From contig WFSL01000024.1 in NCBI GenBank assembly GCA_015486015.1, positions 1-64,000 of the forward strand: a stretch of 64,000 nt of DNA, read 5' to 3'. A program made the position numbers and the translations under genes. Shown piece by piece: positions 18,961 through 26,714 of the stretch. Position 1 is the first letter of the stretch. Every line of letters starts with the position of its first letter. The notes beneath the pieces were generated by a model. That model saw nothing but the letters and a program-made list of their open reading frames with translations, searched no databases and had not been told where the DNA came from. This DNA comes from Aquificota bacterium (GTDB lineage Bacteria > Thermosulfidibacterota > Thermosulfidibacteria > Thermosulfidibacterales > B14-G1).

Positions 18961-19697
18961 TAGATGCCAAGGAGATGTACTACAGGGAACTGAATCAGAT
19001 CGTCCGGGACAAGGTGAAGGAGGGTGTGACCCACTTTCGGTTGTTGAATGTAAACGGCCAGCGTTACATTGGTGCAGGGATTACCCGGGATGTGAAGATA
19101 GAGGTGTATGGTGTTGCTGGGCAAGATCTTGGGGTATTCATGAACGGTCCTACTATAGAGGTCTTTGGGAATGCCCAGGACTGCGTGGGCAATACTATGG
19201 AAGGGAAGAAGATAGTGGTGCATGGATTGGCAGGGGACGTGTGTGGATATGGTATGAGGGGTGGGAAACTCCACATCTTGGGAGACGTGGGATACCGGGT
19301 GGGCATTCATATGAAGACTTATAAGGATATGGTGCCGGTCATTGTCGTGGGCGGTAAGGCGGGGGATTTCTTTGGGGAATACATGGCGGGGGGCATTCTC
19401 ATCCTCCTTAACCTGTGGGACAACGGCTCCCGGCCTGCAGTAGGGGATTACGTGGCTACAGGCATGCATGGGGGTACCATCTACATCCGTGGTGAGGTTA
19501 ATCCTTATCTCATGGGTAAAGAGGTGGGGCAAGTGGAGATCACATCGGAGGATGAGCTCCTACTCAAGGGTCTTGTAGAGGATTACTGCCGCGACTTTGC
19601 ACAGCACGGCCTGGACCCCGAGGTTATTCTCCGGTCGCAATTCACGAAGTTGGTGCCCGTCTCTCTTAGGCCTTACGGCAAGGTCTACGCTTACTGA
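18942..19697 (+). CDS. Glutamate synthase GXGXG-domain protein
   Basis: A 251-residue right-handed beta-helix domain, the third piece of GltB in split glutamate synthases. Repeating G-x-G-type turns are plain from about residue 55 to 190 (for example [54 protein letters not shown]). It is structural, holding the amidotransferase and FMN domains in register. The GTG at 18942 is preceded by GGAGG with a 7-nt gap; a second GTG at 18957 overlaps the upstream stop and is an alternative. It closes the GOGAT set. Confidence 0.9.
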   Translation: MSGPFVIDAKEMYYRELNQIVRDKVKEGVTHFRLLNVNGQRYIGAGITRDVKIEVYGVAGQDLGVFMNGPTIEVFGNAQDCVGNTMEGKKIVVHGLAGDVCGYGMRGGKLHILGDVGYRVGIHMKTYKDMVPVIVVGGKAGDFFGEYMAGGILILLNLWDNGSRPAVGDYVATGMHGGTIYIRGEVNPYLMGKEVGQVEITSEDELLLKGLVEDYCRDFAQHGLDPEVILRSQFTKLVPVSLRPYGKVYAY

Positions 19698-19701
19698 AGC
19701 C

Positions 19702-20562
19702 TTGCGGTTTGGTTTTCATTGTTCTATAGCGGGTGGGCTTTTCAAGGCCTTGGAGCGCGCCAAGGCCCTCGAGTGCGATACAGTCCAGTTTTTCACCAGA
19801 AACCCCAGAGGTTGGCGCTATTCGCCCTTGGATCCTAAGGAGGTGAATACCTTCCGCCACCTTGCCAGGGCGCTCGATCTCTCACCTCTTGTGGTACACA
19901 TGCCCTATCTTCCGAACCTATCTACCCCAGATCCGGGCTTGTATGCCAGGAGTGTTGAGTCTTTGAAGGTGGAAGTCACCCGGTGCAGGGAATTGGGGGT
20001 AAATTATTTGGTGACCCATGTGGGGAGGGCTACGGATGGAAAACCAAGATGGGCCAGACGGCGAGTGGCGAGGGCCCTCATGGAGGCCTTGGAGCTCGAG
20101 GGTCCAATGATACTCCTGGAAAATACTGCGGGGCAGGGATTGGAGATTGGGGCGGGGATAGCTGAATTGGGCTCTATAATAGAATTGGCAGGGGGAAGCC
20201 CCCGTTTGGGACTATGTTTAGACACGGCCCATGCCTTTCAGGCGGGTTATCCTATCCACAGGCCTGAGGGTTTGGAGGCCCTGATGGCCGAGGTGAATTG
20301 CCACGTGGGATTGGGTCGCTTGAGGCTCATACACCTCAACGATTCCAAGACACCGCTTGGCTCTCATGTAGATAGGCACTGGCACATTGGGGAAGGAGAG
20401 ATAGGTTTGGATGGCCTCAAGAGAATAGTGAACCATCCACTTTTGAGGGACCTTCCAGCCATTATGGAAACCCCATATTCCCTTGAGTGGGATAAGATAA
20501 ATATGGGTAGGGTGAGGGCCCTAAGTGAGGATTTATCCCTGTCCTCAGAGGAGATGGCGTGA
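19702..20562 (+). CDS. nfo: Endonuclease IV / AP endonuclease family 2
   Basis: A 286-residue TIM-barrel AP endonuclease. RFGFHCSIAGGL...A at the N terminus, VQFFTRNPRGW, VVHMPYL, LLENTAGQG, LGLCLDTAHAFQAGY, LIHLNDSK and HWHIGEGEIG are the trinuclear-zinc-site motifs of the family. It cleaves DNA 5' of abasic sites. The TTG at 19702 is taken because homologs start at this MKFGxHxSxAGG position; upstream in-frame sequence lies inside the GXGXG gene. The ribosome site is weak, and it is probably read by coupling, 4 nt after the previous stop. It has no functional link to glutamate synthase. Confidence 0.9.
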   Translation: MRFGFHCSIAGGLFKALERAKALECDTVQFFTRNPRGWRYSPLDPKEVNTFRHLARALDLSPLVVHMPYLPNLSTPDPGLYARSVESLKVEVTRCRELGVNYLVTHVGRATDGKPRWARRRVARALMEALELEGPMILLENTAGQGLEIGAGIAELGSIIELAGGSPRLGLCLDTAHAFQAGYPIHRPEGLEALMAEVNCHVGLGRLRLIHLNDSKTPLGSHVDRHWHIGEGEIGLDGLKRIVNHPLLRDLPAIMETPYSLEWDKINMGRVRALSEDLSLSSEEMA

Positions 20563-20572
20563 GGCTCTTTTG

Positions 20573-20601
20573 TTGACACATGGTGGGGCCCGTAATATAA
20601 A
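20573..20601 (+). promoter_or_regulatory. Near-consensus sigma70 promoter of the POR-NuoEFG operon
   Basis: TTGACA (20573-20578), exactly 17 bp, TATAAA (20596-20601). The predicted start is near 20608, giving a short leader with an AGGAGGGG ribosome site (20621-20628) before the ATG at 20631. This is the best sigma70-type promoter I see in the window. Confidence 0.75.
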
Positions 20602-20630
20602 GCAATTGTTTATTCTGATAAGGAGGGGCC

Positions 20631-21179
20631 ATGGTAGAGATCAGATTCCACGGAAGAGGAGGACAGGGTGCAGTCACTTCGGCCGAACTTCTTGCTCAGG
20701 CTGCTATAGAGGAAGGTAGATATGCCCAAGCCTTCCCTGCCTTTGGTGCAGAGAGGAGGGGGGCACCTGTTCTGGCATTTACGCGCATTTCGGATGAGGC
20801 GATCAAGCTTAGAACAGGTGTGTATGAACCTGATGTGGTTCTTATCCTGGATACCTCCTTGGTCCAGAGTGTCCCTGTTATGGGTGGCCTTAAGGAGGGG
20901 GGGCTGGTGGTTCTCAATTCCAAGAAGGGGCCGGGTGTCTGGAAGAGGGAATTGGGAAGAGAGGACGTGTCGGTGGCCTCAGTGGATGCCACCGGCATTG
21001 CCCTAAAAGAGCTGGGTGTACCCATAACTAATGTGATTATGTTGGGGGCCCTGTTGAAGGCGACGCCTCTGGTGGTTACAGAGACCCTGGAGGGATTCAT
21101 TGCCCAGAGGTTTCCGAGGATTGCGGAGAAGGAGATCAGGGCCTTCCGTAAGGCTTATGAAGAGGCGAGGGTAGAGTGA
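20631..21179 (+). CDS. porC: 2-oxoacid:ferredoxin oxidoreductase, gamma subunit
   Basis: A 182-residue POR gamma-family protein. RFHGRGGQGAVTSAELLAQAA and the FPAFGAERRGAPV motif are diagnostic. The gamma domain contacts coenzyme A in the assembled enzyme. First gene of the operon gamma-delta-alpha-beta, the order of archaeal and thermophile four-subunit pyruvate or ketoisovalerate oxidoreductases. Its stop overlaps the delta start (TGATG). Pyruvate is the likeliest substrate because alpha and beta look most like POR; 2-ketoisovalerate cannot be excluded. Confidence 0.92.
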   Translation: MVEIRFHGRGGQGAVTSAELLAQAAIEEGRYAQAFPAFGAERRGAPVLAFTRISDEAIKLRTGVYEPDVVLILDTSLVQSVPVMGGLKEGGLVVLNSKKGPGVWKRELGREDVSVASVDATGIALKELGVPITNVIMLGALLKATPLVVTETLEGFIAQRFPRIAEKEIRAFRKAYEEARVE

Positions 21180-21472
21180 TGAAGCTGAAGGAGAAACCTA
21201 CTTGGAGGGAGTTGCCCTTTGCCTGTTGCATTCCAGAGCCAGGCAACAGTGTCTATTACAAGACAGGGGACTGGAAGACTCTTAGGCCTGTTGTGGATAA
21301 GGAAAAGTGTATTAAGTGTGGCACATGTTGGATTTTCTGCCCTGAGTATGCATTTGAAGAAGATGAGTATGGCTACTATAACCCGAATTATGATTACTGT
21401 AAGGGATGCGGTATTTGTGCCACGGAGTGTCCTGCTCAGTGTATTAAGATGGAAGAAGAGGTGGTGGAATAA
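21179..21472 (+). CDS. porD: 2-oxoacid:ferredoxin oxidoreductase, delta (ferredoxin) subunit
   Basis: A 97-residue ferredoxin-like subunit with two 4Fe-4S motifs, CIKCGTCWIFCPE and CKGCGICATECP, preceded by the delta-specific N-terminal stretch KTGDWKTLRPVVDKEK. It passes electrons from the proximal cluster of the beta subunit to external ferredoxin or, here, perhaps to the downstream NuoEFG-like module. The ATG at 21179 overlaps the gamma stop; a GTG one codon earlier is equally possible. The alpha start overlaps its stop (TAATG). Confidence 0.92.
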   Translation: MKLKEKPTWRELPFACCIPEPGNSVYYKTGDWKTLRPVVDKEKCIKCGTCWIFCPEYAFEEDEYGYYNPNYDYCKGCGICATECPAQCIKMEEEVVE

Positions 21473-22668
21473 TGGCTAAGAGAAGGGGAATTGAGGTGTC
21501 TATTGCCATTGCCGAGGCTGCCCGTCAGGCCGATGTAGATGTGGTCTCTGCTTATCCCATAACCCCACAGACCCATATAGTAGAGCACTTGGCACAATTA
21601 GTGGCAGATGGGGTTCTGGATGCCAATTATATCACGGTTGAGTCTGAACATACAGCTATGAGTGCCTGTGTGGGGGCTTCAGCAGCTGGGGCCAGGGTCT
21701 TTACCTCTACCAGTTCCCAGGGTTTGGCCCTCATGAACGAGATCGTCTATCTGGCTTCCAGTCTTCGGACCCCGGTGGTCATGGCTTTGGCTAACAGGTC
21801 CTTGTCGGGGCCTATATCTATCTGGAACGATCATTCCGATGTCATGAACGAGAGGGACACGGGATGGATTTCCATTTTCGCCAATAATGGTCAAGAGGCC
21901 TATGATCTTACCCTTATGGCTTTCAGGATTGGTGAAGATAGACGGGTGATGCTTCCGGTGATGATCAACTTTGATGGTTTCATCCTTACCCATGTGATTG
22001 AGCCCATCTACATATTTGACGACGAGGAAATTGCAGGCTTCATCCCTCCCTTCGAGCCTATTTATCGCCTCGATCCTGATAACCCCGTCACCATGGGTCC
22101 TGTGGGGGTGCCTGATGTATACACCGAGGCCAAGAAGCAGCAGGAGGTGGCCATTCGGGAGTCTCGCCCTGTCATAGACGAGGTCTTCGAGGAGTTCGCC
22201 CAGCGCTATGGGAGGCGTTACAGGGCTGTGGAAACGTACAGGACCGAGGATGCAGAGGTGGTGTTGTTGGCCCAGGGTTCCGTGATAGAGGCAGCTGAGG
22301 TGGCAGTGGATCACTTGAGGGAACAAGGTAAGAAGGTAGGGGCTGTAGAGTTGAGGCTCTGGAGGCCTTTTCCTTTTAAGGACCTGAAAGAGGCTCTTTG
22401 CGGCAATACCATTAAGCAGGTGGTGGTCTTGGATAGGTGCATCTCATTTGGGGGTCAGGCGGGTCCTGTGATGTCTGAGGTGAGGTCTGCCCTGTACCAT
22501 GAACCCAAAAGGCCTATGGTTGTGGGAGTTGTGGCTGGTCTCGGGGGGAGAGATATACCCTTGAGTGATTATGTAAAGATGTTCGAGATTGGGGAGGAGT
22601 GCCTTAGGACGGGTAAGGAACCTGGCGAGGAGCCGGAATTAGTGAAGATAGTGGGGTTGAGAGAATGA
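21472..22668 (+). CDS. porA: 2-oxoacid:ferredoxin oxidoreductase, alpha subunit
   Basis: A 398-residue alpha subunit. VDVVSAYPITPQTHIVE, VESEHTAMSACVGASAAGARVFTSTSSQGLALM and NERDTGWI are the conserved TPP-pyrimidine-domain segments. With beta it forms the active site that oxidatively decarboxylates a 2-oxoacid to acyl-CoA, CO2 and reduced ferredoxin. Size matches four-subunit PORs. It is coupled to delta (1-bp overlap) and beta (4-bp overlap). Confidence 0.94.
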   Translation: MAKRRGIEVSIAIAEAARQADVDVVSAYPITPQTHIVEHLAQLVADGVLDANYITVESEHTAMSACVGASAAGARVFTSTSSQGLALMNEIVYLASSLRTPVVMALANRSLSGPISIWNDHSDVMNERDTGWISIFANNGQEAYDLTLMAFRIGEDRRVMLPVMINFDGFILTHVIEPIYIFDDEEIAGFIPPFEPIYRLDPDNPVTMGPVGVPDVYTEAKKQQEVAIRESRPVIDEVFEEFAQRYGRRYRAVETYRTEDAEVVLLAQGSVIEAAEVAVDHLREQGKKVGAVELRLWRPFPFKDLKEALCGNTIKQVVVLDRCISFGGQAGPVMSEVRSALYHEPKRPMVVGVVAGLGGRDIPLSDYVKMFEIGEECLRTGKEPGEEPELVKIVGLRE

Positions 22669-23627
22669 GTGTGGTGGCGAAAAGACCAAAAGAGGCGTAT
22701 TTAAGTGTATTTGCCTATCGGATGGCCCCAAGAGAGGAGTACTTTGTTAGGGGGCACAGGGCCTGTCAGGGATGTGGGCCAGCCTTGGGATTACGCCATA
22801 TCATGAAAGCAGCGGGCAGGGACACCATTGTGGTGAATGCTACTGGGTGTATGGAGATCATCTGCTCCCCTTATCCTTACACTTCTTGGGCGGTACCCTG
22901 GTTGCATGTGGCCTTTGAAAATGCTGCTGCTGTGGCCTCTGGTGTTGATGCGGCCATCAAGGCCTTACAGAGAAAGGGGCGTATTCCCAAAAAGAAGATC
23001 AACATCCTTGCCATTGCGGGGGATGGTGGAACAGCGGACATAGGGATCCAGGCCCTCTCCGGCATGCTGGCCAGATGGCACAATGTGACCTACATCTGTT
23101 ATGACAACGAGGCATACATGAATACCGGGGTCCAGGGTTCCTCTTCTACACCCTTCGGGGCCAGCACTACTACCACCCCTGCGGGGAAGGTGAGTTTCGG
23201 TGCGGGTTACTGGAAGAAGAATGTGGCCGCCATTGCCGCTGCCCACGATGTGCCTTATGTGGCTACGGCCTGTCCCAGCTATCCCTTGGATCTTATTCGT
23301 AAGGTCAGGAGGTCCTTCGAACTGGAGGGGCCCGCTTATATTCACCTCTTCGCTGTATGTCCTACAGGGTGGGGAATTCCTCCTGAACTCACGGTGAGGA
23401 TGGGGAGACTGGCCGTAGAAACAGGGATTTTCCCCCTTTATGAAGTGGAGTATGGCCGTTATAAACTCACTATAGACTTTCCCCAGGGGCTTAGGCCCGT
23501 GGAGGATTACCTGAGGCAGCAGAGGAGGTTTAGGCACCTACCTCCAGAGGTGATCGAGCAGATTCAGGAGAGGGTGACCGCAGAGTATGAGCGGCTCAAG
23601 AAGATGGAAAAAGTGACACAGGAGTGA
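22665..23627 (+). CDS. porB: 2-oxoacid:ferredoxin oxidoreductase, beta (TPP-binding) subunit
   Basis: A 320-residue beta subunit. Cysteines in ACQGCGPALG, NATGCMEIICS and CPTGWG fit the proximal 4Fe-4S site; the TPP/Mg motif is GDGGTADIG...DNEAYMNTG. The PYTSW segment near the N terminus is typical of PorB. It binds TPP and makes the first electron transfer out of the active site. It overlaps alpha by 4 bp and is followed within 6 nt by the NuoE-like gene, so the NADH module is very likely cotranscribed. Confidence 0.94.
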   Translation: MSVVAKRPKEAYLSVFAYRMAPREEYFVRGHRACQGCGPALGLRHIMKAAGRDTIVVNATGCMEIICSPYPYTSWAVPWLHVAFENAAAVASGVDAAIKALQRKGRIPKKKINILAIAGDGGTADIGIQALSGMLARWHNVTYICYDNEAYMNTGVQGSSSTPFGASTTTTPAGKVSFGAGYWKKNVAAIAAAHDVPYVATACPSYPLDLIRKVRRSFELEGPAYIHLFAVCPTGWGIPPELTVRMGRLAVETGIFPLYEVEYGRYKLTIDFPQGLRPVEDYLRQQRRFRHLPPEVIEQIQERVTAEYERLKKMEKVTQE

Positions 23628-23632
23628 AGGTC

Positions 23633-24112
23633 ATGGCTCAGGTAGTGATAGAGGGTGTTGAGGAAAATGTTAGAGAGGTAATGGCCCGTTATGGGAACAA
23701 TCCTGCCAGGATGATCGAGATCCTTCAAGACCTGCAGGACCTTTACGGCTACCTCCCTAAGGAGGTACTGGAGGAAGTGAGTCGCCAAACAGAGGTACCC
23801 CTGACGAGGGTGTATCATGTAGCCACATTTTTTAAGGCTTTTACCCTCAAGCCGAGGGGTAAGTATACTATTCAAGTCTGTACGGGTACTGCCTGTCATG
23901 TGAAGGGTTCCTACAGGGTGTTGGAGAGGTTTGAGGATCTTTTGGGCGTAAGGCCTGGGGACACCACCGATGACCTTATGTTCACCTTAGAAACGGTAAA
24001 CTGTGTTGGCTGTTGTGCCCTGGGTCCTGTGGTGATTATCAATGGGAAGTACCATGGCCATGTTGCCCCAGTGCAGGTGGAATCTTTGATAAAGGAGTAT
24101 AGAGAGCGATGA
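23633..24112 (+). CDS. NuoE/HndA-like 2Fe-2S thioredoxin-fold subunit
   Basis: A 159-residue protein with the NuoE fold: an N-terminal helical part (RYGNNPARMIEILQDLQDLYGYLP) and cysteines in CTGTACHVKGS and NCVGCCALGP that bind the N1a-type 2Fe-2S cluster. The ATG at 23633 has GGAG 8 nt upstream; a GTG at 23624 is possible. It sits directly after porB and overlaps the NuoF-like gene by 4 bp. Such trios (NuoE, F, G-like) form NAD(H)-reactive modules of bifurcating hydrogenases, formate dehydrogenases and related complexes. No hydrogenase or formate dehydrogenase catalytic gene is present here. Confidence 0.9.
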   Translation: MAQVVIEGVEENVREVMARYGNNPARMIEILQDLQDLYGYLPKEVLEEVSRQTEVPLTRVYHVATFFKAFTLKPRGKYTIQVCTGTACHVKGSYRVLERFEDLLGVRPGDTTDDLMFTLETVNCVGCCALGPVVIINGKYHGHVAPVQVESLIKEYRER

Positions 24113-25947
24113 GGCGCTTAGGGAGTCGAGAGGATCTGGAAAGACTGAGGGAAGAGGCCCTTTCTAAGAGTCCGAAAAGGTTTATTTCCCTGGGCATGGG
24201 CACGGCCTCCAGGGCGCATGGCGCCGAGGCCGTTTATGAGGCGTTGAAGGAGGAATTGGCCAAAAGGCACTTGGGAATTCCCGTCAAGGCTACAGGGGAT
24301 CATGGACTCTGTGGATACGCCCCTGTTATGGTGGTATTTCCCGAGGGCATTTTGTACCATAGTGTGAAGCCAGCAGATGTGCCAGATGTCCTGGAGGCCA
24401 TTGATAAGGGAGAGGTGCTGGAGAAGCTGCTCTATACCGATCCTATCACAAGCGAGACCTACATTTACGAGAAGGACATTCCATTTTATAAAAAGCAGAT
24501 GAGGCTGGTAATGGGCCTTATGGAATCAGTAGAACCCCTTTCCATTGACGATTACCTCTGTAACGGTGGATTCTCGGCCTTGGCCAAGGCCATGTTTGAC
24601 ATGGGCCCTCAGGCCATCATTCAGGAAGTGATCACCTCGGGTCTAAGGGGGAGGGGAGGGGCCGGTTTCATGACGGGTTGGAAGTGGGAAGACGCAGCCT
24701 CCAGGTCTTCTCCTGTTAAGTACATCGTTTGCAATGGGGATGAAGGTGACCCAGGGGCTTACATGGACAGGTGTCTCTTGGAAGGTCTCCCTTTCGAGGT
24801 GCTGGAAGGGATGATCATTGGGGCATTTGCCGTGGGGGCCCATCAGGGTTTTGTTTATGTACGGAAGGAGTATCCCCTGGCCACCCAGAACGTTCAAGCA
24901 GCCATAGAGGTCTTAAGGGAGTTGGGGCTGTTGGGTGAAGACATCCTGGGCAGTGGCTTTGACTTTGATATTCAGGTGGTGAGGGGAGGAGGGGCCTTTG
25001 TATGCGGTGAGTCTTCTGCCCTCATTGCCTCAATTGAGGGTAGAGTAGGGGAGCCCAGATCCAAGCATGTCCATGCCACCGAAAGTGGCCTGTGGGGAAG
25101 GCCCACGGTTTTGAACAATGTAGAGACCCTTGCCAATGTGCCTCACATAGTGAACAAGGGGGGGGAGTGGTTCGCCTCCATAGGGACAAAAGAGAGCAAG
25201 GGCACGAAGGTCTTTTCTTTGGCAGGGGATATATACAACACAGGCCTGGTAGAGGTGCCTATGGGTATCACCCTTAGGGAGGTGGTGTACGACATAGGTG
25301 GTGGCATTCAGGGGGGGAAGGCCTTTAAGGCCGTCCAGACCGGAGGTCCCTCTGGGGGTTGCCTTCCTGAATCTCAGCTGGACCTGCCTGTGGATTTTGA
25401 TACCCTCACAGAGGCTGGTTCTATGATGGGTTCTGGGGGCATGATTGTGATGGATGAGCACACCTGCATGGTGGATGTGGCCAGGTATTTCGTCAAATTC
25501 CTGACAGAGGAGTCTTGTGGAAAGTGCGTCCCTTGCAGGGAAGGGCTCAAGCATATGCTGGAGATCCTCGATCGCATAACCCAGGGGGAGGGTACCATGG
25601 AGGATTTAGAGCTCCTTGAGGATCTCGGGTATGTGATCTCCAATGCCTCCCTTTGTGGGCTGGGCAAGTCTGCTCCCAACCCTGTACTTTCTACCTTACG
25701 CTATTTCAGGGAAGAGTATGTAGAACATGTGCGGGACAAGAAGTGTAGGGCTGGTGTGTGTAAAGCCTTGGTGAAGTATGAGATTGTTCCAGAGAACTGT
25801 AATGGGTGTCATGTGTGCTTTAAGGAGTGTCCTGAGGGTGCCATCTCAGGTGAGCCTAAGGGTGTCCATGTGATAGACCAGCAGAAGTGTATAAAATGCG
25901 GCATCTGCAGGGATGTCTGCAAGTTTGACGCGGTGAGGGTGGTGTAA
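24109..25947 (+). CDS. NuoF/HndC-like FMN-, NADH-binding iron-sulfur subunit
   Basis: A 612-residue diaphorase subunit. A thioredoxin-like 2Fe-2S-type domain (about 1-115) precedes the NuoF core: GLRGRGGAGFMTGWKW (NADH/FMN), CNGDEGDPGAYMDRCLLEG (FMN), an SLBB domain, and ESCGKCVPCREG for the N3 4Fe-4S cluster. The C terminus adds a 2[4Fe-4S] ferredoxin (CNGCHVCFKECP, CIKCGICRDVC), as in HndC/HydB of bifurcating enzymes. It oxidises or reduces NAD(H). Placed directly after POR, it could let this enzyme exchange electrons with NAD as well as ferredoxin. Confidence 0.92.
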   Translation: MRRLGSREDLERLREEALSKSPKRFISLGMGTASRAHGAEAVYEALKEELAKRHLGIPVKATGDHGLCGYAPVMVVFPEGILYHSVKPADVPDVLEAIDKGEVLEKLLYTDPITSETYIYEKDIPFYKKQMRLVMGLMESVEPLSIDDYLCNGGFSALAKAMFDMGPQAIIQEVITSGLRGRGGAGFMTGWKWEDAASRSSPVKYIVCNGDEGDPGAYMDRCLLEGLPFEVLEGMIIGAFAVGAHQGFVYVRKEYPLATQNVQAAIEVLRELGLLGEDILGSGFDFDIQVVRGGGAFVCGESSALIASIEGRVGEPRSKHVHATESGLWGRPTVLNNVETLANVPHIVNKGGEWFASIGTKESKGTKVFSLAGDIYNTGLVEVPMGITLREVVYDIGGGIQGGKAFKAVQTGGPSGGCLPESQLDLPVDFDTLTEAGSMMGSGGMIVMDEHTCMVDVARYFVKFLTEESCGKCVPCREGLKHMLEILDRITQGEGTMEDLELLEDLGYVISNASLCGLGKSAPNPVLSTLRYFREEYVEHVRDKKCRAGVCKALVKYEIVPENCNGCHVCFKECPEGAISGEPKGVHVIDQQKCIKCGICRDVCKFDAVRVV

Positions 25948-25948
25948 C

Positions 25949-26659
25949 ATGGTAAAACTGATCATAGACGGAAAAGAGGTTATTGCTGAGGAGGGGCAGA
26001 CTGTCCTTCAAGCTGCCCAAGAGGCGGGTATTTACATTCCAACCCTTTGCTATCATCATGAGGTAAAGCCTTACACGGCATGCCGGCTATGTATGGTAGA
26101 GGTGACTAAGGGCAAGAGGACCCGCTTCGTTACGGCCTGTGACTATCCCGTGGCCGAGGGAATGGTAGTGAGGACGAATACTGATAAGATTCAACGATGT
26201 AGAAAGTTGATTATAGAACTCTTGTTGGCCCAGTGCCCAGGGCTCCCAAGGCTACAGGAGCTTGCCGAGAGGTTCGGCGTGGAGAAGGTTCGCTTCTCTA
26301 AGGGTGAGAGTGATTGTATCCTCTGTGGGCTCTGCGTTCGGACTTGCCAGGAGGTGGTGGGTCTCAGTGCCATAGGTTTTGAAGGGAGGGGGTTTACCCG
26401 TCGTGTTTGTACCCCTTTTGACGAAGCCAGTGATCCCTGTATCTTATGTGGTGCATGTGCCTATGTATGCCCCGTGGACGCTATCCCAGTGGAGGAAGTG
26501 GATGGGTATAGGGTGATGGAGCGCTGGCATAAGAGGTCCAAATTGGTAGCTTGTAGCAAGTGTGGTAGATACTTTATGACCGAAGACGAGCTTCGCCTCC
26601 TCAAGGAGAAAACGGGCCTCCCAGAAGAGTCTTTGAGGCTCTGCATGGATTGCAGGTAG
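25949..26659 (+). CDS. NuoG N-domain/HoxU-like iron-sulfur subunit with extra C-terminal cysteine motif
   Basis: A 236-residue protein. An N-terminal plant-type 2Fe-2S domain (TLCYHHEVKPYTACRLC) is followed by the His/Cys-type NuoG cluster region and a 2[4Fe-4S] ferredoxin (CILCGLCVRTC, CILCGACAYVCP). The molybdopterin or hydrogenase domain that follows in NuoG or HydA is absent. Instead there is a short tail with C-x2-C...C-x2-C (CSKCGRYF and CMDCR), a possible zinc or iron-sulfur site. It completes the NuoEFG-like set 1 nt after the NuoF-like gene. The physiological partner is not shown by sequence. Confidence 0.88.
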   Translation: MVKLIIDGKEVIAEEGQTVLQAAQEAGIYIPTLCYHHEVKPYTACRLCMVEVTKGKRTRFVTACDYPVAEGMVVRTNTDKIQRCRKLIIELLLAQCPGLPRLQELAERFGVEKVRFSKGESDCILCGLCVRTCQEVVGLSAIGFEGRGFTRRVCTPFDEASDPCILCGACAYVCPVDAIPVEEVDGYRVMERWHKRSKLVACSKCGRYFMTEDELRLLKEKTGLPEESLRLCMDCR

Positions 26660-26714
26660 GGGAAACGATATGCCAGGTTGGGGGCTGGAGGGGTAAGGCG
26701 CAAATGCGAAAGGG

